From positions 20,461-84,460 of the forward strand of contig JALHMY010000035.1 in assembly GCA_022843805.1 (NCBI GenBank): a stretch of 64,000 nucleotides of DNA, in the 5' to 3' direction. The notes beneath the pieces are model-generated. The model did no database searches, was not told the DNA's origin, and worked only from the letters and a program-made list of their open reading frames with translations. A program made the position numbers and the translations under genes. Below, piece after piece: positions 28,501 to 35,377 of this stretch (its first letter is position 1; each line of letters begins with the position of its first letter). Origin of the DNA: Fuerstiella sp. GTDB lineage: Bacteria; Planctomycetota; Planctomycetia; Planctomycetales; Planctomycetaceae.

Positions 28501-31437
28501 TCGCCAGTGTGTCACTCGATCATCACCCGGGTCCGCGGCTGCCAGATTCAGCCAATAAGGCTGACCAATGAACGCTCCTGGCAGACCCGAAATCGTGAGC
28601 TGCTGGCTGACATTCTGAACGTTGACCTCCTTTGTGAGCAGGGCATAAGAACCAGGTCGGGCGGCTGTGACGGAAATTCGGCGAGTCACCGGACCATCCG
28701 CGAAAACATGAGCCACAACTGTCTGGTCAGCCGCAACCAATTGCTGCGGAGTTCCATCTCCCCAATCGATCAGCCATTGTGATATTCCAGGGTAACCACC
28801 ATCGAGCGACAGCTGATAACGGCCACCTTCTGTCGCAAAGTCTGCTCCGGAGATCGTCGGTGGCCGGACAACAGAATGGATGACAACCGAGAAGGACTGA
28901 CTGGTCATTCTTCCGTCACCATCTGTCAGACGGATGCTCGCGCGATACTGACCCTCGTCCACATAGAGATGTTCCGCGACTACCATACCGAAGCCACTGA
29001 GAAACGTGACGGAACCGGCGATCACATTGCCGTCACCCCAGTCCACAACTGCTGTGTACGAATCGGACGATCCCTGATCGCGAAAGCTGGCCTTCAGCAC
29101 CGCTGGCTGAACTTCGACAACGCTGATCAGCTCGACCGGGTCGAATTCCGCGGGTGACGCATTCACATTCAGGTGAAAGGACTGGCTGAGCCCCCCGTTC
29201 AATCGGTTTCCTTCCAGATCGATCACGGCTGATTCTGCGTTTTCCCCTTCAACCGTCAGCAGATAATATCCATCGTTAAGATTTCCATCTGCAACATTCA
29301 GAGTTGCTCGTCGAAGGGCCGCATTCCAGTCGATGCTGCTCAGCCGAATCGGTACGTCGTCGGATGTCCGCAGCACTCCGTCAGGACCAGCTTCGGCGAG
29401 CTGCCATGCGTTTGTACTGGTGACCGAATTTTTGCCGGTGCTTCCTCCGTCCTGAACGTCCTTTGAAAACTCCACAAGAATTTCCCGAATCAACGTCCGC
29501 ACGGTACTGCCTGCTGCCGGAAAGATCAGATCGGCCGCGAGGCTCATGTCCACTGAGCCCAGCGACGAAATCACCGTACGAGAATCAGCCATTGCCACAA
29601 TCAGATCGTCATCGAACCGATCTCTGCTCAATCGTGCTGAAATCAGGCTGCTCGGTGTTGTCCCCCATGTCGCCAGACTGATCTCCGTTCGTGTCCAGTG
29701 ATCGCTCGGCGGTTCCTCGCCGACTTCCCCGGAATAGATGAATACACTGCCAGTCGAGATGTCCGCAACGGCGATGTCCGGCAGTCCGTCACCATTAAAA
29801 TCACCAACTGTACTGCCGGAAACCTGTTGCAAAATTCCCGGCAGACGACGGGCAGTAAAACCGGACGACACGATTCGATCAGGAACCATCAGCACGTTAT
29901 CAACAATCACCGAGGAACTGCCGGCCTGTGGGTGCCCAACAAGATCGAAAATCAACCGAGCTTCCGTTCCTGGTACCAGATGCGAAATATCAAGAGTTAC
30001 CGTGATGCCATCCCAGGCAACGCCAGCGGCAAGCGACACGGAACCTGATGAAGCTCGATTCAGAAACGACGTGGCCGTCGAACGATGAACGGGTACAAGG
30101 GAACGATCACTGTTATCCAGCAGAGAGACTTCAAACGCATCCGGGATCAGACCGCCCGGATCCTGGAGATTCAGTTGCGGGATATCAAAGGAAATCGTCT
30201 GAGGCAAAGAAGGAACAACAAAGGTCTGCTGAAGCGAAGTGAGAAACGACTGGTTCTCCGTGAGTACCGCAAAATCACCTCCCGATGTCACGGTCCCAGC
30301 CACCTGATTGCCTGAATGTCCGACAATCTGCGTTGTCCAGCCTGTCAGTCCCTGCTCAAATCGACCGTTCACAATCGGCGAGCTTACCACAGGATCGGGT
30401 TCATTGATCAGTATCACGACACCATCGGACAGTGACACGATCAGGTCAGTTTCACCATCACTGCTGAGATCTGCCGCACTGATGGTCTGGACTTCGCCGT
30501 TATCAGCCTGCTGCAGCTCCACAGGAAACTGAACAGAATCCTGATGGAATGTGCCGTTGCCATCACCGGTGAAGATGGCAATTCGCCCGTCGCTGTGAGC
30601 CACTGCCAGATCCGGTTCCGGGCCCCCGGAAAACTGTCCGCTCACCACACCGACTGGTTCCTGCCCGCCAGAAACGTAACGCGATGGTTCACTGAACTGA
30701 CCATTTTGAAGTCCGCGAAAAATCAGCAGTTCGCCACTTCCTGGCACCACAATCGCGAGGTCTGTCAGAAAATCCTGATCGAACAGACCGGTGGCCATTG
30801 AAACAGACGATCTGCTGAACCGAGCGAACTGGCCGGGGAGTGCCGGTGTCAGTGTTTGCACTGCTCGAAATCCCTGCGCACCGTCGCTGACGGCAATCGT
30901 GATCCGATCGGATGAAACAATGATCAGATCGGCAAGATCATCCTTTGACACGCTCGCGGAAGCGACGCCAATCCCATCCGGCAGGCCCAGCGAAATTGTC
31001 GATACGGACGACCAGCGCTGACCGTTCTGATTCGTTGCCAGAGTCAGCTGGCCATCAGCAGACAAAGACACGACATCGAGCCAGTCGTCTTTCGAAAATC
31101 GCCCGGCGGCCTGAGCCACTGGAATGCCTGACACCGGAAAACCGTATTTCAGATCGGCAGAAAGTAAAAGCCGACGCTCCAGAACGTCGGACGAAATGCC
31201 GACTGAAAAATCGGATCGCAGCCCGGCTCGAACCGGAGAGCGGCGCACCTGACCACGTCGAATTCGAACACGGCGCACCGGAGAACAGCGAACAGCATTG
31301 CGGCGAAGGTCCGTGAGCGTTCTTCGGATCGTGGTCATCCAGGGATGCAGCAACATCACGGTGAAGCTTCCATTGATGCGAATCAGGATGTCAGTCAGGG
31401 TGTGCGGGGAAACGAACCACAAGTGAATGCAGAGCAT
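15607..31437 (-). CDS. Giant LEPR-XLL / RHS-repeat polymorphic toxin-like surface protein
   Basis: The 5,276-codon frame encodes a modular exported protein. Rough order by residue: basic leader with LEPR-XLL-type motif 'LERRLLLSAD' (86-95); FG-GAP/VCBS-like repeats (95-345, 525-625); five PKD-like units with 'WGDG' (765-1345); an NHL-like propeller (1400-1635); PPC-like repeats (1640-2090); a CARDB-like domain (about 2180); a von Willebrand A-like domain with MIDAS 'DLSNS' and calcium-loop-like 'DANFDGIADQQDDLNGDG' (2330-2530); cadherin/He_PIG-type Ig units (2720-3190); about 1,300 residues of YD/RHS repeats from 3390; and the RHS core 'YYYRARYYDPTAGRFLSEDP' near 4925. After 'DPSGR' (about 4954) comes a variable tip of about 320 residues. 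ATG 31437 and ATG 31338 are both possible starts; 31338 puts the motif at the usual distance. Related proteins store a toxin inside the RHS shell. Confidence 0.9.
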   Translation of the reverse strand: MLCIHLWFVSPHTLTDILIRINGSFTVMLLHPWMTTIRRTLTDLRRNAVRCSPVRRVRIRRGQVRRSPVRAGLRSDFSVGISSDVLERRLLLSADLKYGFPVSGIPVAQAAGRFSKDDWLDVVSLSADGQLTLATNQNGQRWSSVSTISLGLPDGIGVASASVSKDDLADLIIVSSDRITIAVSDGAQGFRAVQTLTPALPGQFARFSRSSVSMATGLFDQDFLTDLAIVVPGSGELLIFRGLQNGQFSEPSRYVSGGQEPVGVVSGQFSGGPEPDLAVAHSDGRIAIFTGDGNGTFHQDSVQFPVELQQADNGEVQTISAADLSSDGETDLIVSLSDGVVILINEPDPVVSSPIVNGRFEQGLTGWTTQIVGHSGNQVAGTVTSGGDFAVLTENQSFLTSLQQTFVVPSLPQTISFDIPQLNLQDPGGLIPDAFEVSLLDNSDRSLVPVHRSTATSFLNRASSGSVSLAAGVAWDGITVTLDISHLVPGTEARLIFDLVGHPQAGSSSVIVDNVLMVPDRIVSSGFTARRLPGILQQVSGSTVGDFNGDGLPDIAVADISTGSVFIYSGEVGEEPPSDHWTRTEISLATWGTTPSSLISARLSRDRFDDDLIVAMADSRTVISSLGSVDMSLAADLIFPAAGSTVRTLIREILVEFSKDVQDGGSTGKNSVTSTNAWQLAEAGPDGVLRTSDDVPIRLSSIDWNAALRRATLNVADGNLNDGYYLLTVEGENAESAVIDLEGNRLNGGLSQSFHLNVNASPAEFDPVELISVVEVQPAVLKASFRDQGSSDSYTAVVDWGDGNVIAGSVTFLSGFGMVVAEHLYVDEGQYRASIRLTDGDGRMTSQSFSVVIHSVVRPPTISGADFATEGGRYQLSLDGGYPGISQWLIDWGDGTPQQLVAADQTVVAHVFADGPVTRRISVTAARPGSYALLTKEVNVQNVSQQLTISGLPGAFIGQPYWLNLAAADPGDDRVTHWRINWGDGTEPELIQGNPASVVHFYTGIPATYRIQAEAWDEDLALGSGSRGYFSNQLFVTCTFPENRWLPKIDFETDANGEPLVHGQVVTDQFRDWGITVSTTSSSNPAVILRDGRGLKGLSCINDGVLVIGDRPGGKNSGSSARGGVMVFRFDDPVKLDQVALREIATPGGYIELFDETGRSISVAAIPKSRRWEEQTIALDGSNVRRMEIHLTGSAAVTDIVFCRQNYPTSVQIAGDFKTHEGHHYLLSLNAGSHNPIAWEVDWGDGTPVEYIPGHVTEIVHVYTDNQRAAITAIASSSTSRWFANPLSIDVKNVSPVIGLSGSDQIEMNAHYRLTLSATDPGTDTIVGWRIDWGDGTWSTVKSRRTPENSETVDDETADDEATIAEISVSHVYRKTGEMRIRVFAVDEDGVHQGPDKRVNVVRQNVMATRFFVVDAHSDRTWRYDSDGNSLGSFSLKPSNNVRGVTTNGSGMPIWTIDSNHTVYVYDPAEEKLLGAWHAEGLKTPEDIAVDGDDLLIVDRGLDRVLIFQGAARLLSGRHRSNRSFPLHRDNSDAQGIATNGVVAWVVDKNAKAVVVYRIADGALVGRWQIDGRNSHPSGITIDPRGGHDIWISDRNDNRVYRYSEGTARRKGRQSAANWFPLAKGNRHPEGIADPTYPYSLNDVISDNIETVGEINDYQFSATVGQKIFVDVQLVQSGFLHVSLLDPDGATVIGYGFDASPRNPDEADGSITITKNGMWTLRAESRTRQTPSYQIVVYDVPPPVQRVALPEVSYSGQISVPGALDEWLIDIAAGQILTWDFGGITGGAVRTELFSPTGERIFGTLAVDSGPIVFQQSGRYRLVVDGIRDDIPAYQFIIRDSSPVIRQTAIDQAQTSTIEGLERPDIWEFHGQVGDTIYLDLQAISGGIEYELFGPNNVSYGETRNFILSALDRGPMLLDQTGIWKIHFRSPSATLPKYTFRIWNVPDPDVYESPFGELMLGNIESPGRQDIFQFRGYAGQQIYIDFQQNNTWVEWQFRRPDDSTMATASAFLISQLDSSPITLPVDGLYSLITNARLDSLGEFQFRIFDITPAAPTQIELDQIVTGSLNQPGRQIKWTVDALAGERLKLDVLYNESGLMAWTISTPSGQTLFQNAAADQETGLLSESGRYTITVDQSPAVHTDATGQFSFRMIRPDQSPPLPVPSDLVVSTVIRPSVVVGKNISLEVTWTVTNFGPGITGDHWFDRIYLSADRQFQRAQERLTAEVMHHGSLQPGESYTRVQTIVVPAGFEGDLSVIVETDAWNNEFELLAEDNNARVSAPTAVYHRLLESGPPAVEAHLIDGQQFPAGSRVALSGTATVLPSTANLVFAIDLSNSTLGSAGSDANFDGIADQQDDLNGDGSVGDILDVEIGSLLRIVQSLRDNRIDARVAIVPFATFTDYMDLSPLPFFQTFVSPDADQNRNGIFDIDESVVSLTSGSARKFRELSLGIGTNFSATTILVDEVLERALPAEKSQVFFLTDGDAPVPDDADLQRLAAKGIDFYGFQISGTEVTRSLRKMGETIDADPRSAGRTFLVSDPQDLGAALLQSLQVIGVTVNNQGVQSLDAAGNFFTPVSVHEGQQTIQIRAIDSWGRSTLRQISLFGVSPSQPSASVSQMTAAEHSTAVWSGPTFNRNTAVLHADLKIRNVSGEVFEGPILASVDELPVGLVQLQSAEGYFEPDRIPWVHFDDELPDGRLLPGQQSEVIPMQFSNPALLRFAAEISLLHSRNQSPWFTSVPTMEVRSGTPFRSALEAMDAEGQELVFQLIRGPVGMQLQNHTGAAELIWEPTELDIGNHDIEVQAADGHGGFAVQRWQLTVSKAGNNRPPVFRSIPDVSAIPGMLWVYDADAADVDGDALTYSLDFGPPSASVDPISGLVTISGVHQGVWEIGLRVSDGQGGQAVQQFSVSAGILPQNPHAPTILSTPAVNASSGQPWLYLPLALDSDGDVLTWSLLTAPVGLQIEQATGRLDWLPPNDLTGQFDVILQVTDGLGGFASQFFTLTTGGLPLDQAPYFASLPVTAATTGTEYRYEPLARDPEGSLIRYELVSGPAGMQLLNDGDSVIGLPTPVLRWISDSPAGRNFTVQLKAVDISGQSALQTYLLQVRGPNVAPVITSVPVTIVTADSVYRYDVDATDAEDSVRYELINRLPGMHFNSITGLILWNPTDAEIGSYPLEVRAVDDRGAVTTQRFVLDVIADIQPPEVAVLLSNQIIQPGDLISLSVIARDNVSVTETTLQVNGVIVPLDDRGSAVYRPTAPGLYEVVAVAADARRNSATSRRVLRVIDPFDQSAPIITVTSPSPGSVVSWLTDIQGSIIDDHLESWSVAWSPLYENQWTTFAGQTYSDADGIVSNAILATFDPTLLMNDSYEVRITASDLSGNVSTLQFELHLEGHAKIGNYRMEFTDLTVPLAGIPLTIIRTWDTLQAGTSGDFGFGWMMGLIDGRIRETRPVLENESLFHNLGFRTGTRVYINTPDGRRVGFTFDPVAEGGALGTLFRPHFRPDRGVYEQLMVEDVPLRQNPDGSFSLYFGGFSFNPREYTLTTKDQVRYHYDQFDGLISITNRNNVRLTHTADGIFSSFGPSVTWTRDALGRIIKITDPDGHQIVYQYSDAGDLTSVTNQTGNSTTMSYLSQPAHFLSEARDHHGNTEFTATYDDSGRLQALGDAFGNTTSHSVDLLRNTETIVDRVGNPMVLTYDRRGNITAMTNPLGQTTVMVYDASDELVSVTDARGFTTSRSLDDRGNVVERTDADGGIWKYTYNSLNDLLTQTDPLGRSVVYSRDAGGNLTGITDPNGVTTSMTLDPIGRTVMLTDPLGSDYHFEYSDRGSPDPVRVTNPDGTVRSMTFNIFGETTSLTNERGHQAQFRYNAAGHLISAADALGGHTQYAWDGTSLISITGPDGSVVHFEYDAAGRKVKETDPLGGITEYQYDANNQLITMIRPGNSATQYRYTADGRMQSVIDAMGGVTGMEYDATGNLVAAVNSLGHRLLREYDGLGRMTSERWQVHGELRPAKTFEFDAAGNVVRETSESGHSTAFQYDRLNRMTEKKDALGAVEAWQYDTMGNIVVYTDALGRSTHYERDSRSRLISETDAAGYSTVWTYDEVGNVTSMTDKANHLTRFAYDPLNRIVKTIDPMGGTTLTAWDIAGNLYSVTDSRGGTTTFLYDPMHRMIQQTDAMGETTLWEYDLRGNTVRTTDERGSITSFEFDLLDRTIRTVSALGYATTYEWDAAGRQVSVTDARNHTTRYEYDENHRMIRQTNAQGGVQQWVYDAVGNLESWINERGYSTTMAYDPAGRLTEVRDAMGGTTTFVHDAVGKTIEARDPGGNVVRAVRDELGRIVSQTDPLGYSEFFQWNAVSFLTSSTDKEGNVTRYEYDGLNRRTALTDPNGGTTTWQYDSGNNVISVSDPLGRTTHFEYDDLGRRTSFTDALGAATRFAYDAAGNQTAVIDAAGNVSLFEFDQMNQLIRDTNALGDTRTYEWDPVGNLKQSTDRNGRVRQFTYDELNRRTAEFWLQANNVLREFTYTYDSVGNLTRAADGQSDYSISRDPLSRISQIASVAIDGRPGLVLSYEYDAAGNVVRRSDQAGVTVSSVYDARNQLVSSRWSGGETDPIRAEYSWDARGGRMLTRRFQNAGDATPISSTSWQYDSAGRLNSMQHWNAVDELFSDLNIEWNLAGEILSRTLDGNQTSYAFDETGQLTFADHDQQVDEFFEYDAVGNRVNDERIIGTANQLLSDRLYAYRFDAEGNLIRRTEKATGIFTVYEYDYRNRLVSARTFSAGDVLLVSVESVYDVFDRRISRIADTDGSGPLPAGILNMVYDGHHTWADFDESGQVLARYLFGPSVDEITARWTPADGTAWYLSDQAGSVLHLLDSAGNVINTSTYDSFGQIVHQSNVQQADRFGFTGREWDAELGYYYYRARYYDPTAGRFLSEDPDQFAAGDVNLYRYTGNRPLVFTDPSGRTAIVSYASFQDRAVRVANAAAGAALGYVCGYTDGWYTASYTPGADPESAAIAEARYATALGFVLGAALSAVPQQYAMFHSIASVIAVIGAQATLQTSRDVVQLAIRTACFALSLYPGAISPKNRGPLPGQSIFPGSGLPSVRPRLSPEHEDVYWKVNHPQISDPVRNRNLLAPIVFYRPTSGTYIYSTPGKTTTIIGRDWSDILLLKRELNLSPLRGTHEEILQSFKAANPGGFNVLHIDMESVRHRAPTVDDFFELYNVPWLKAAAERGDEIVVISSTMHTVDEFGQVTVFGREVNYLMQVHKYRWNGTFTRLLPPRR

Positions 31438-31716
31438 TCAGAATCCGTCCCCGTGCACTATGGTATAATAGATTCTCATGCTATACGCAAGTGTATCAGC
31501 AGGAAGGCCGGCATGTTTTGTTCCAGTGCGTTGGGGTGTATCACCGACTCACGTATTGTCATCTGTTCGCTGGTAAAACCTTCGTTCGAATTCCCGGATA
31601 GCCGGGTACAGGAGTGACAGCGGGCGGATCGTGCGATAGTCTTGAGGCCACAGGCGGTTGATATTCGCAACAGGCGTTTGACATCGGAATGGGAAAACGT
31701 ATCGGGGAACACGACC

Positions 31717-33639
31717 ATGCCCGCTTCGCTCAGCCATGTTCATCTGGCAACGCCCATGGGGGCAAATCTGATTGCTGACGGTGCCACATTTCGAGTCTGG
31801 GCGCCGAATGCGTTGTCAGTTCATGTGATCGGCGATTTCAACAATCGTCAGCGAAATGATGACAGTCTGCTGACAAAGACGTCATCCGGACACTGGGTGG
31901 GATTTATACCGGGCGCTAAAGACCGTGATCGCTATATGTTTTATGTGCTGGGGCAAGGCAGTGAAGGTCCCAAGCGTGATCCGTATGCTCGCGAGCTGCA
32001 GACTCCGTTTCCCGGAGACTGCATCCTGAGATCATCTGATTTTCCATGGCATGAGACTCAGTACCGAACACCCGCGTTTCATGACTTTGTGATTTATCAG
32101 CTGCATGTCGGCACATTCTATACGCCGCACCTGCCTCAGAAGGCCGGCACTTTCCTTGATGTTGCCGCGAGGATTCCACATCTTCAGGAACTGGGTGTTA
32201 CCGCGATCCAGTTACTGCCCATTCAGGAATTCCAGACAGAATTCAGTCTTGGGTATAATGGGACAGACTACTTTTCTCCTGAGATGGATCTGGCGGTCGA
32301 AGACGCGGAACTGGACCCATATCTGCATCGGATCAACTCGCTGCTGCTGAGTGCCGGAATGGCTCCTTATCGTGCCACCGATCTGCGAGGTGAAATGAAT
32401 CAGCTGAAAGCACTGATTGACCTGTGTCACATTCATGGTCTGGCCGTCATTCTGGATGTTGTTTACAACCACGCCGGGGGAGATTTCGGTGATCAGAGTC
32501 TCTGGTTTTTCGACCGGCAGACCGGGCAGCACCAGGGCCAGCATCGCAACTCGCTGTACTTCACCGATCGAGGACATGCGGGCGGGCTGGTGTTTGATTT
32601 CAGCAAGGCCGAGGTGCGTGACTTTCTGATTCAGAACGCAAAGTTTCTGCTGGACGAATATCGAATCGACGGATTCCGTCACGATCAGGTCAGTGTGATT
32701 GATCATGATGGAGCTCCTCATGGGTGGAGCTTCTGTCAGGACCTGATGTCAACTCTGCAGCACCACAGCCCCGGTGCTCTGCAGAAGGCGGAATACTGGA
32801 ATGTCAACCCGTGGATTGTCAGAACCGTGCCTGAGGGAGCCGGATTTGATACATCTCTCACCGACGGGCTGCGGGATGCCATCAGACATGTCATCAGTGA
32901 AGCCAGTCGACCGGACGAACGTCCCCTGCCGATGAATCGACTCGGGCAGAGTCTCTGGCCGGAGGGATTTTCGGAACACTGGCAGTTCGTGCAGGGGCCG
33001 GAAAATCATGATATTGTCTATCACGGACGCGGACAGCGAATCGCTCGTCTGGCCGATCCTTCCAATCCTCGCTCCTGGTATGGTCGCAGTCGCTCACGAG
33101 TGGCCACGGGACTGAGTCTGACCGCCCCGGGAATTCCCATGTTGTTTATGGGTCAGGAATTCCTGGAAGACAAACAGTGGTCCGATAATTTTCACCGTGA
33201 CAGGCAATTGCTGCTGCACTGGGACGGCCTTGATCGTTCAGACCTGCAGATGACTGACCATCTTCGGTTCACTCGGGAGCTGATCCGCCTGCGATGGCAG
33301 TATCCGGGATTGCGAGCATCCGGGTTCCGAGTTGTGCATGCGAGCGACGAGAACCGTGTGCTGGCCTTTCATCGCTGGGTTCCCGGAACTGGTCACGATG
33401 TACTGGTGGTCGCGCACCTGTCGACATTCCATCGCTACGACTACCGGATCGGATTTCCGGCATCAGGAGCGTGGAGAGAAGTCTTCAACAGCGACGTGTA
33501 TGAAAACTGGGTGAATGTGCATGTCGCCGGAAATGGTGGCCAGGTAACCGCTCATCCGCAACTACTTCACGGCTTTGCAGCCTCGGCATCGCTGGTGCTT
33601 CCGGCCAACAGTCTGCTGGTCTTTGCCCGACCCGGCTAA
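31717..33639 (+). CDS. GH13 alpha-glucan-active enzyme with N-terminal CBM48-like domain
   Basis: ATG 31717 gives a 640-residue protein that starts just before the CBM48/isoamylase-type domain ('GATFRVWAPNALSVHVIGDF'). The GH13 barrel shows region I 'VILDVVYNHAGG', the nucleophile in 'GFRHDQVSV' (Asp323, with Arg321), the acid/base in 'KAEYWN' (Glu359) and the third acidic residue in 'PENHDIV' (Asp432). 'FMGQEFLEDKQW' and a C-terminal beta domain ('VLVVAHLSTFHRYDYRIGFP') follow. All three catalytic carboxylates are present. The layout resembles glucan-branching enzymes and trehalohydrolase-like enzymes, so action on alpha-1,4/1,6 glucans is likely; transfer or hydrolysis cannot be decided. 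No signal peptide is seen, so it is probably cytoplasmic. It stands alone, divergent from the RHS gene. Confidence 0.9.
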   Translation: MPASLSHVHLATPMGANLIADGATFRVWAPNALSVHVIGDFNNRQRNDDSLLTKTSSGHWVGFIPGAKDRDRYMFYVLGQGSEGPKRDPYARELQTPFPGDCILRSSDFPWHETQYRTPAFHDFVIYQLHVGTFYTPHLPQKAGTFLDVAARIPHLQELGVTAIQLLPIQEFQTEFSLGYNGTDYFSPEMDLAVEDAELDPYLHRINSLLLSAGMAPYRATDLRGEMNQLKALIDLCHIHGLAVILDVVYNHAGGDFGDQSLWFFDRQTGQHQGQHRNSLYFTDRGHAGGLVFDFSKAEVRDFLIQNAKFLLDEYRIDGFRHDQVSVIDHDGAPHGWSFCQDLMSTLQHHSPGALQKAEYWNVNPWIVRTVPEGAGFDTSLTDGLRDAIRHVISEASRPDERPLPMNRLGQSLWPEGFSEHWQFVQGPENHDIVYHGRGQRIARLADPSNPRSWYGRSRSRVATGLSLTAPGIPMLFMGQEFLEDKQWSDNFHRDRQLLLHWDGLDRSDLQMTDHLRFTRELIRLRWQYPGLRASGFRVVHASDENRVLAFHRWVPGTGHDVLVVAHLSTFHRYDYRIGFPASGAWREVFNSDVYENWVNVHVAGNGGQVTAHPQLLHGFAASASLVLPANSLLVFARPG

Positions 33640-33641
33640 AC

Positions 33642-33684
33642 AAAAAAACGCTGGGTGATCCGGTTCTGTTCGGATCGCCCAGCG
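33642..33684 (-). terminator. Rho-independent terminator of the PEP-CTERM gene
   Basis: Arms 33649-33662 and 33671-33684 pair over 14 positions with one G-T mismatch and an 8-nt loop. On the minus strand the stem is followed by seven T (33648-33642), a classic terminator for the gene ending at 33763. On the plus strand it also lies just past the GH13 stop. Confidence 0.85.
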
Positions 33685-33762
33685 GTAATCATATGACGGT
33701 ATCGTTTTCGAATGAAGTGACATCTCGAAAGCCGACACGTTCTTTGTCTACAGTCAGCTGTA

Positions 33763-34443
33763 TCAGACAGCAGCGATCTTACGACGGCTGAGTATCAGTC
33801 CAAGGCTGCCCAGTCCGAGCAGAACCATTGTCGATGGTTCCGGAACTTCGCGGGTATCCGGGTTATCGCTGCCGAAGGTTACATTGTCGAATGCAATCTG
33901 ATTCTGTGCTCCTCCGAAGACCACCGATTTGGCAATACCGCTGAATGTCAACCCAATGCGGACAAACGGGCTAAACGAACCAGTTGGATCCGGAGCCCCA
34001 TTGTTCGGAGTCGTTGCCAGGGTCTGAAACGCCAGAACATTTCCTGTGCCGTTGAGTCCGTCCCATATCTGCAGGGATCCCGGGTTGGTGATCGCAGAAT
34101 AGTACGTCGAGAATCCAGTGGTGAATCCGGCGGCGACGTTCATTAATGGTCTTGCATTCAGGAAAAACATGGCTGTACTTGGTGAAGGTTCACCGCCGAT
34201 GTTGCCGGTACCACCAGCGTCCGAGTCAATAATGGCAAGAGAGTCGGAGGAAAATTCAACCCCCAGATTCGGGCCAACACTGCCTTGGCTGCCGGTGCCA
34301 CCATTATAAAAGCCATTGATGCTTTCCAAATTTTTGAGGCCTTCAAAGGTCAGCTGAATCACGGCTGCTTTCGCCGGAGCTCCGGCAACCAACATCGCCA
34401 TTGCGGCACATGCAAACAACAGTTTCCGGGAAATCGATCTCAT
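33763..34443 (-). CDS. PEP-CTERM sorted exported protein
   Basis: ATG 34443 is preceded by GAGGAG (34450-34455 on the plus strand) at 6 nt, which decides the start over TTG 34446. The 226-residue product has a signal peptide ('LLFACAAMAMLVAGAPAKA'), a beta-sandwich body with 'GTGNVLAFQTLA' and 'NQIAFDNVTFG', and a textbook C-terminal tail: 'VPEPSTMVLLGLGSLGLILS' then 'RRKIAAV'. PEP-CTERM proteins are processed by exosortase-type systems and end up at the cell surface or in the extracellular matrix. The body resembles lectin-like or 'NF038-type' planctomycete domains, but I cannot name the ligand. It is monocistronic, with its own terminator. Confidence 0.9.
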   Translation of the reverse strand: MRSISRKLLFACAAMAMLVAGAPAKAAVIQLTFEGLKNLESINGFYNGGTGSQGSVGPNLGVEFSSDSLAIIDSDAGGTGNIGGEPSPSTAMFFLNARPLMNVAAGFTTGFSTYYSAITNPGSLQIWDGLNGTGNVLAFQTLATTPNNGAPDPTGSFSPFVRIGLTFSGIAKSVVFGGAQNQIAFDNVTFGSDNPDTREVPEPSTMVLLGLGSLGLILSRRKIAAV

Positions 34444-35377
34444 CAAAAACTCCTCAGACGAACAGACAATGTGATCGCTGTCCCCTCCGAGAAGACATGT
34501 TTCCTCGGTGACAATGCGATCGTCGGATTGAAAAACTTCAGCGAAAAGAACTCAGATGGAATTCAGCAAACAAAGGCGGGTTAAAACGGAGAACAAGGCG
34601 CGCGGAGGCCCTGCTTCTGCGGACATGGCAAAAGAGCTTCTGAAACGGTGCTGTTAAGGGAATAACAGCGTGCGCTGGCTTACAACTGGCTAGTCCGTCA
34701 CCACGGAAACGGATGGTTTCCGAAAATCACGATGAATCAGAACAGTTTGTGATCATCACTCCTGTCCGACTGCCAGTCCGTGCCATTCGAATGGTGATAT
34801 TCAGTTAAGGGAATTCTGAGGTTCCCTGTCGGTCCACCACTCTGCCTCCTGATGGGGGGAGAGGATAAGCGGGTGCTGAATGCTGTCGCAACAACTTAAA
34901 TTTACTTTTTGTCATTTTTAGTGATATCAGCGAAATGAAGCCGCTTCACTCACAAATCTGAGAACTGTAAGGACGCTTCGAGAGCCAAAAACGCTGACTA
35001 TCCTTTCAAAATGAGCGCGATTTTGAGAGGACTGTTTCATTATGAGAATGAACGGCTGATGGCATGCAAAGGATGCTGGTGCGCGGAGTGAGAATACTCT
35101 CCTCACAGGGATGTAACTGCTAATCCCCCCGACCGAGCTGCAACGTCATGGATGATTGCGCATCGTTGTTGCATTTTTGAAACCTGCCCGACATGGTCAC
35201 GTCGCAGCGACGTCCGGCATTTCCGGAATCGTGAATCTCGCGACTCAGCCAGCAAAATCACGAGCACCCGGCTGCGGGACCCTGGACTGCGGCAGCCTGC
35301 TGCCGCTTTCCAGTCCACAGCCTGCTGTGGACAACCACCTGCAATTTGAACATCGCGGCGCAAGGCCAGCAGGACTT

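Noticed and set aside
31464..31469. TATAAT as a promoter -10 for the GH13 gene
   Set aside because: The hexamer is perfect but no reasonable -35 lies 16-18 bp upstream, and the leader would be about 240 nt long.
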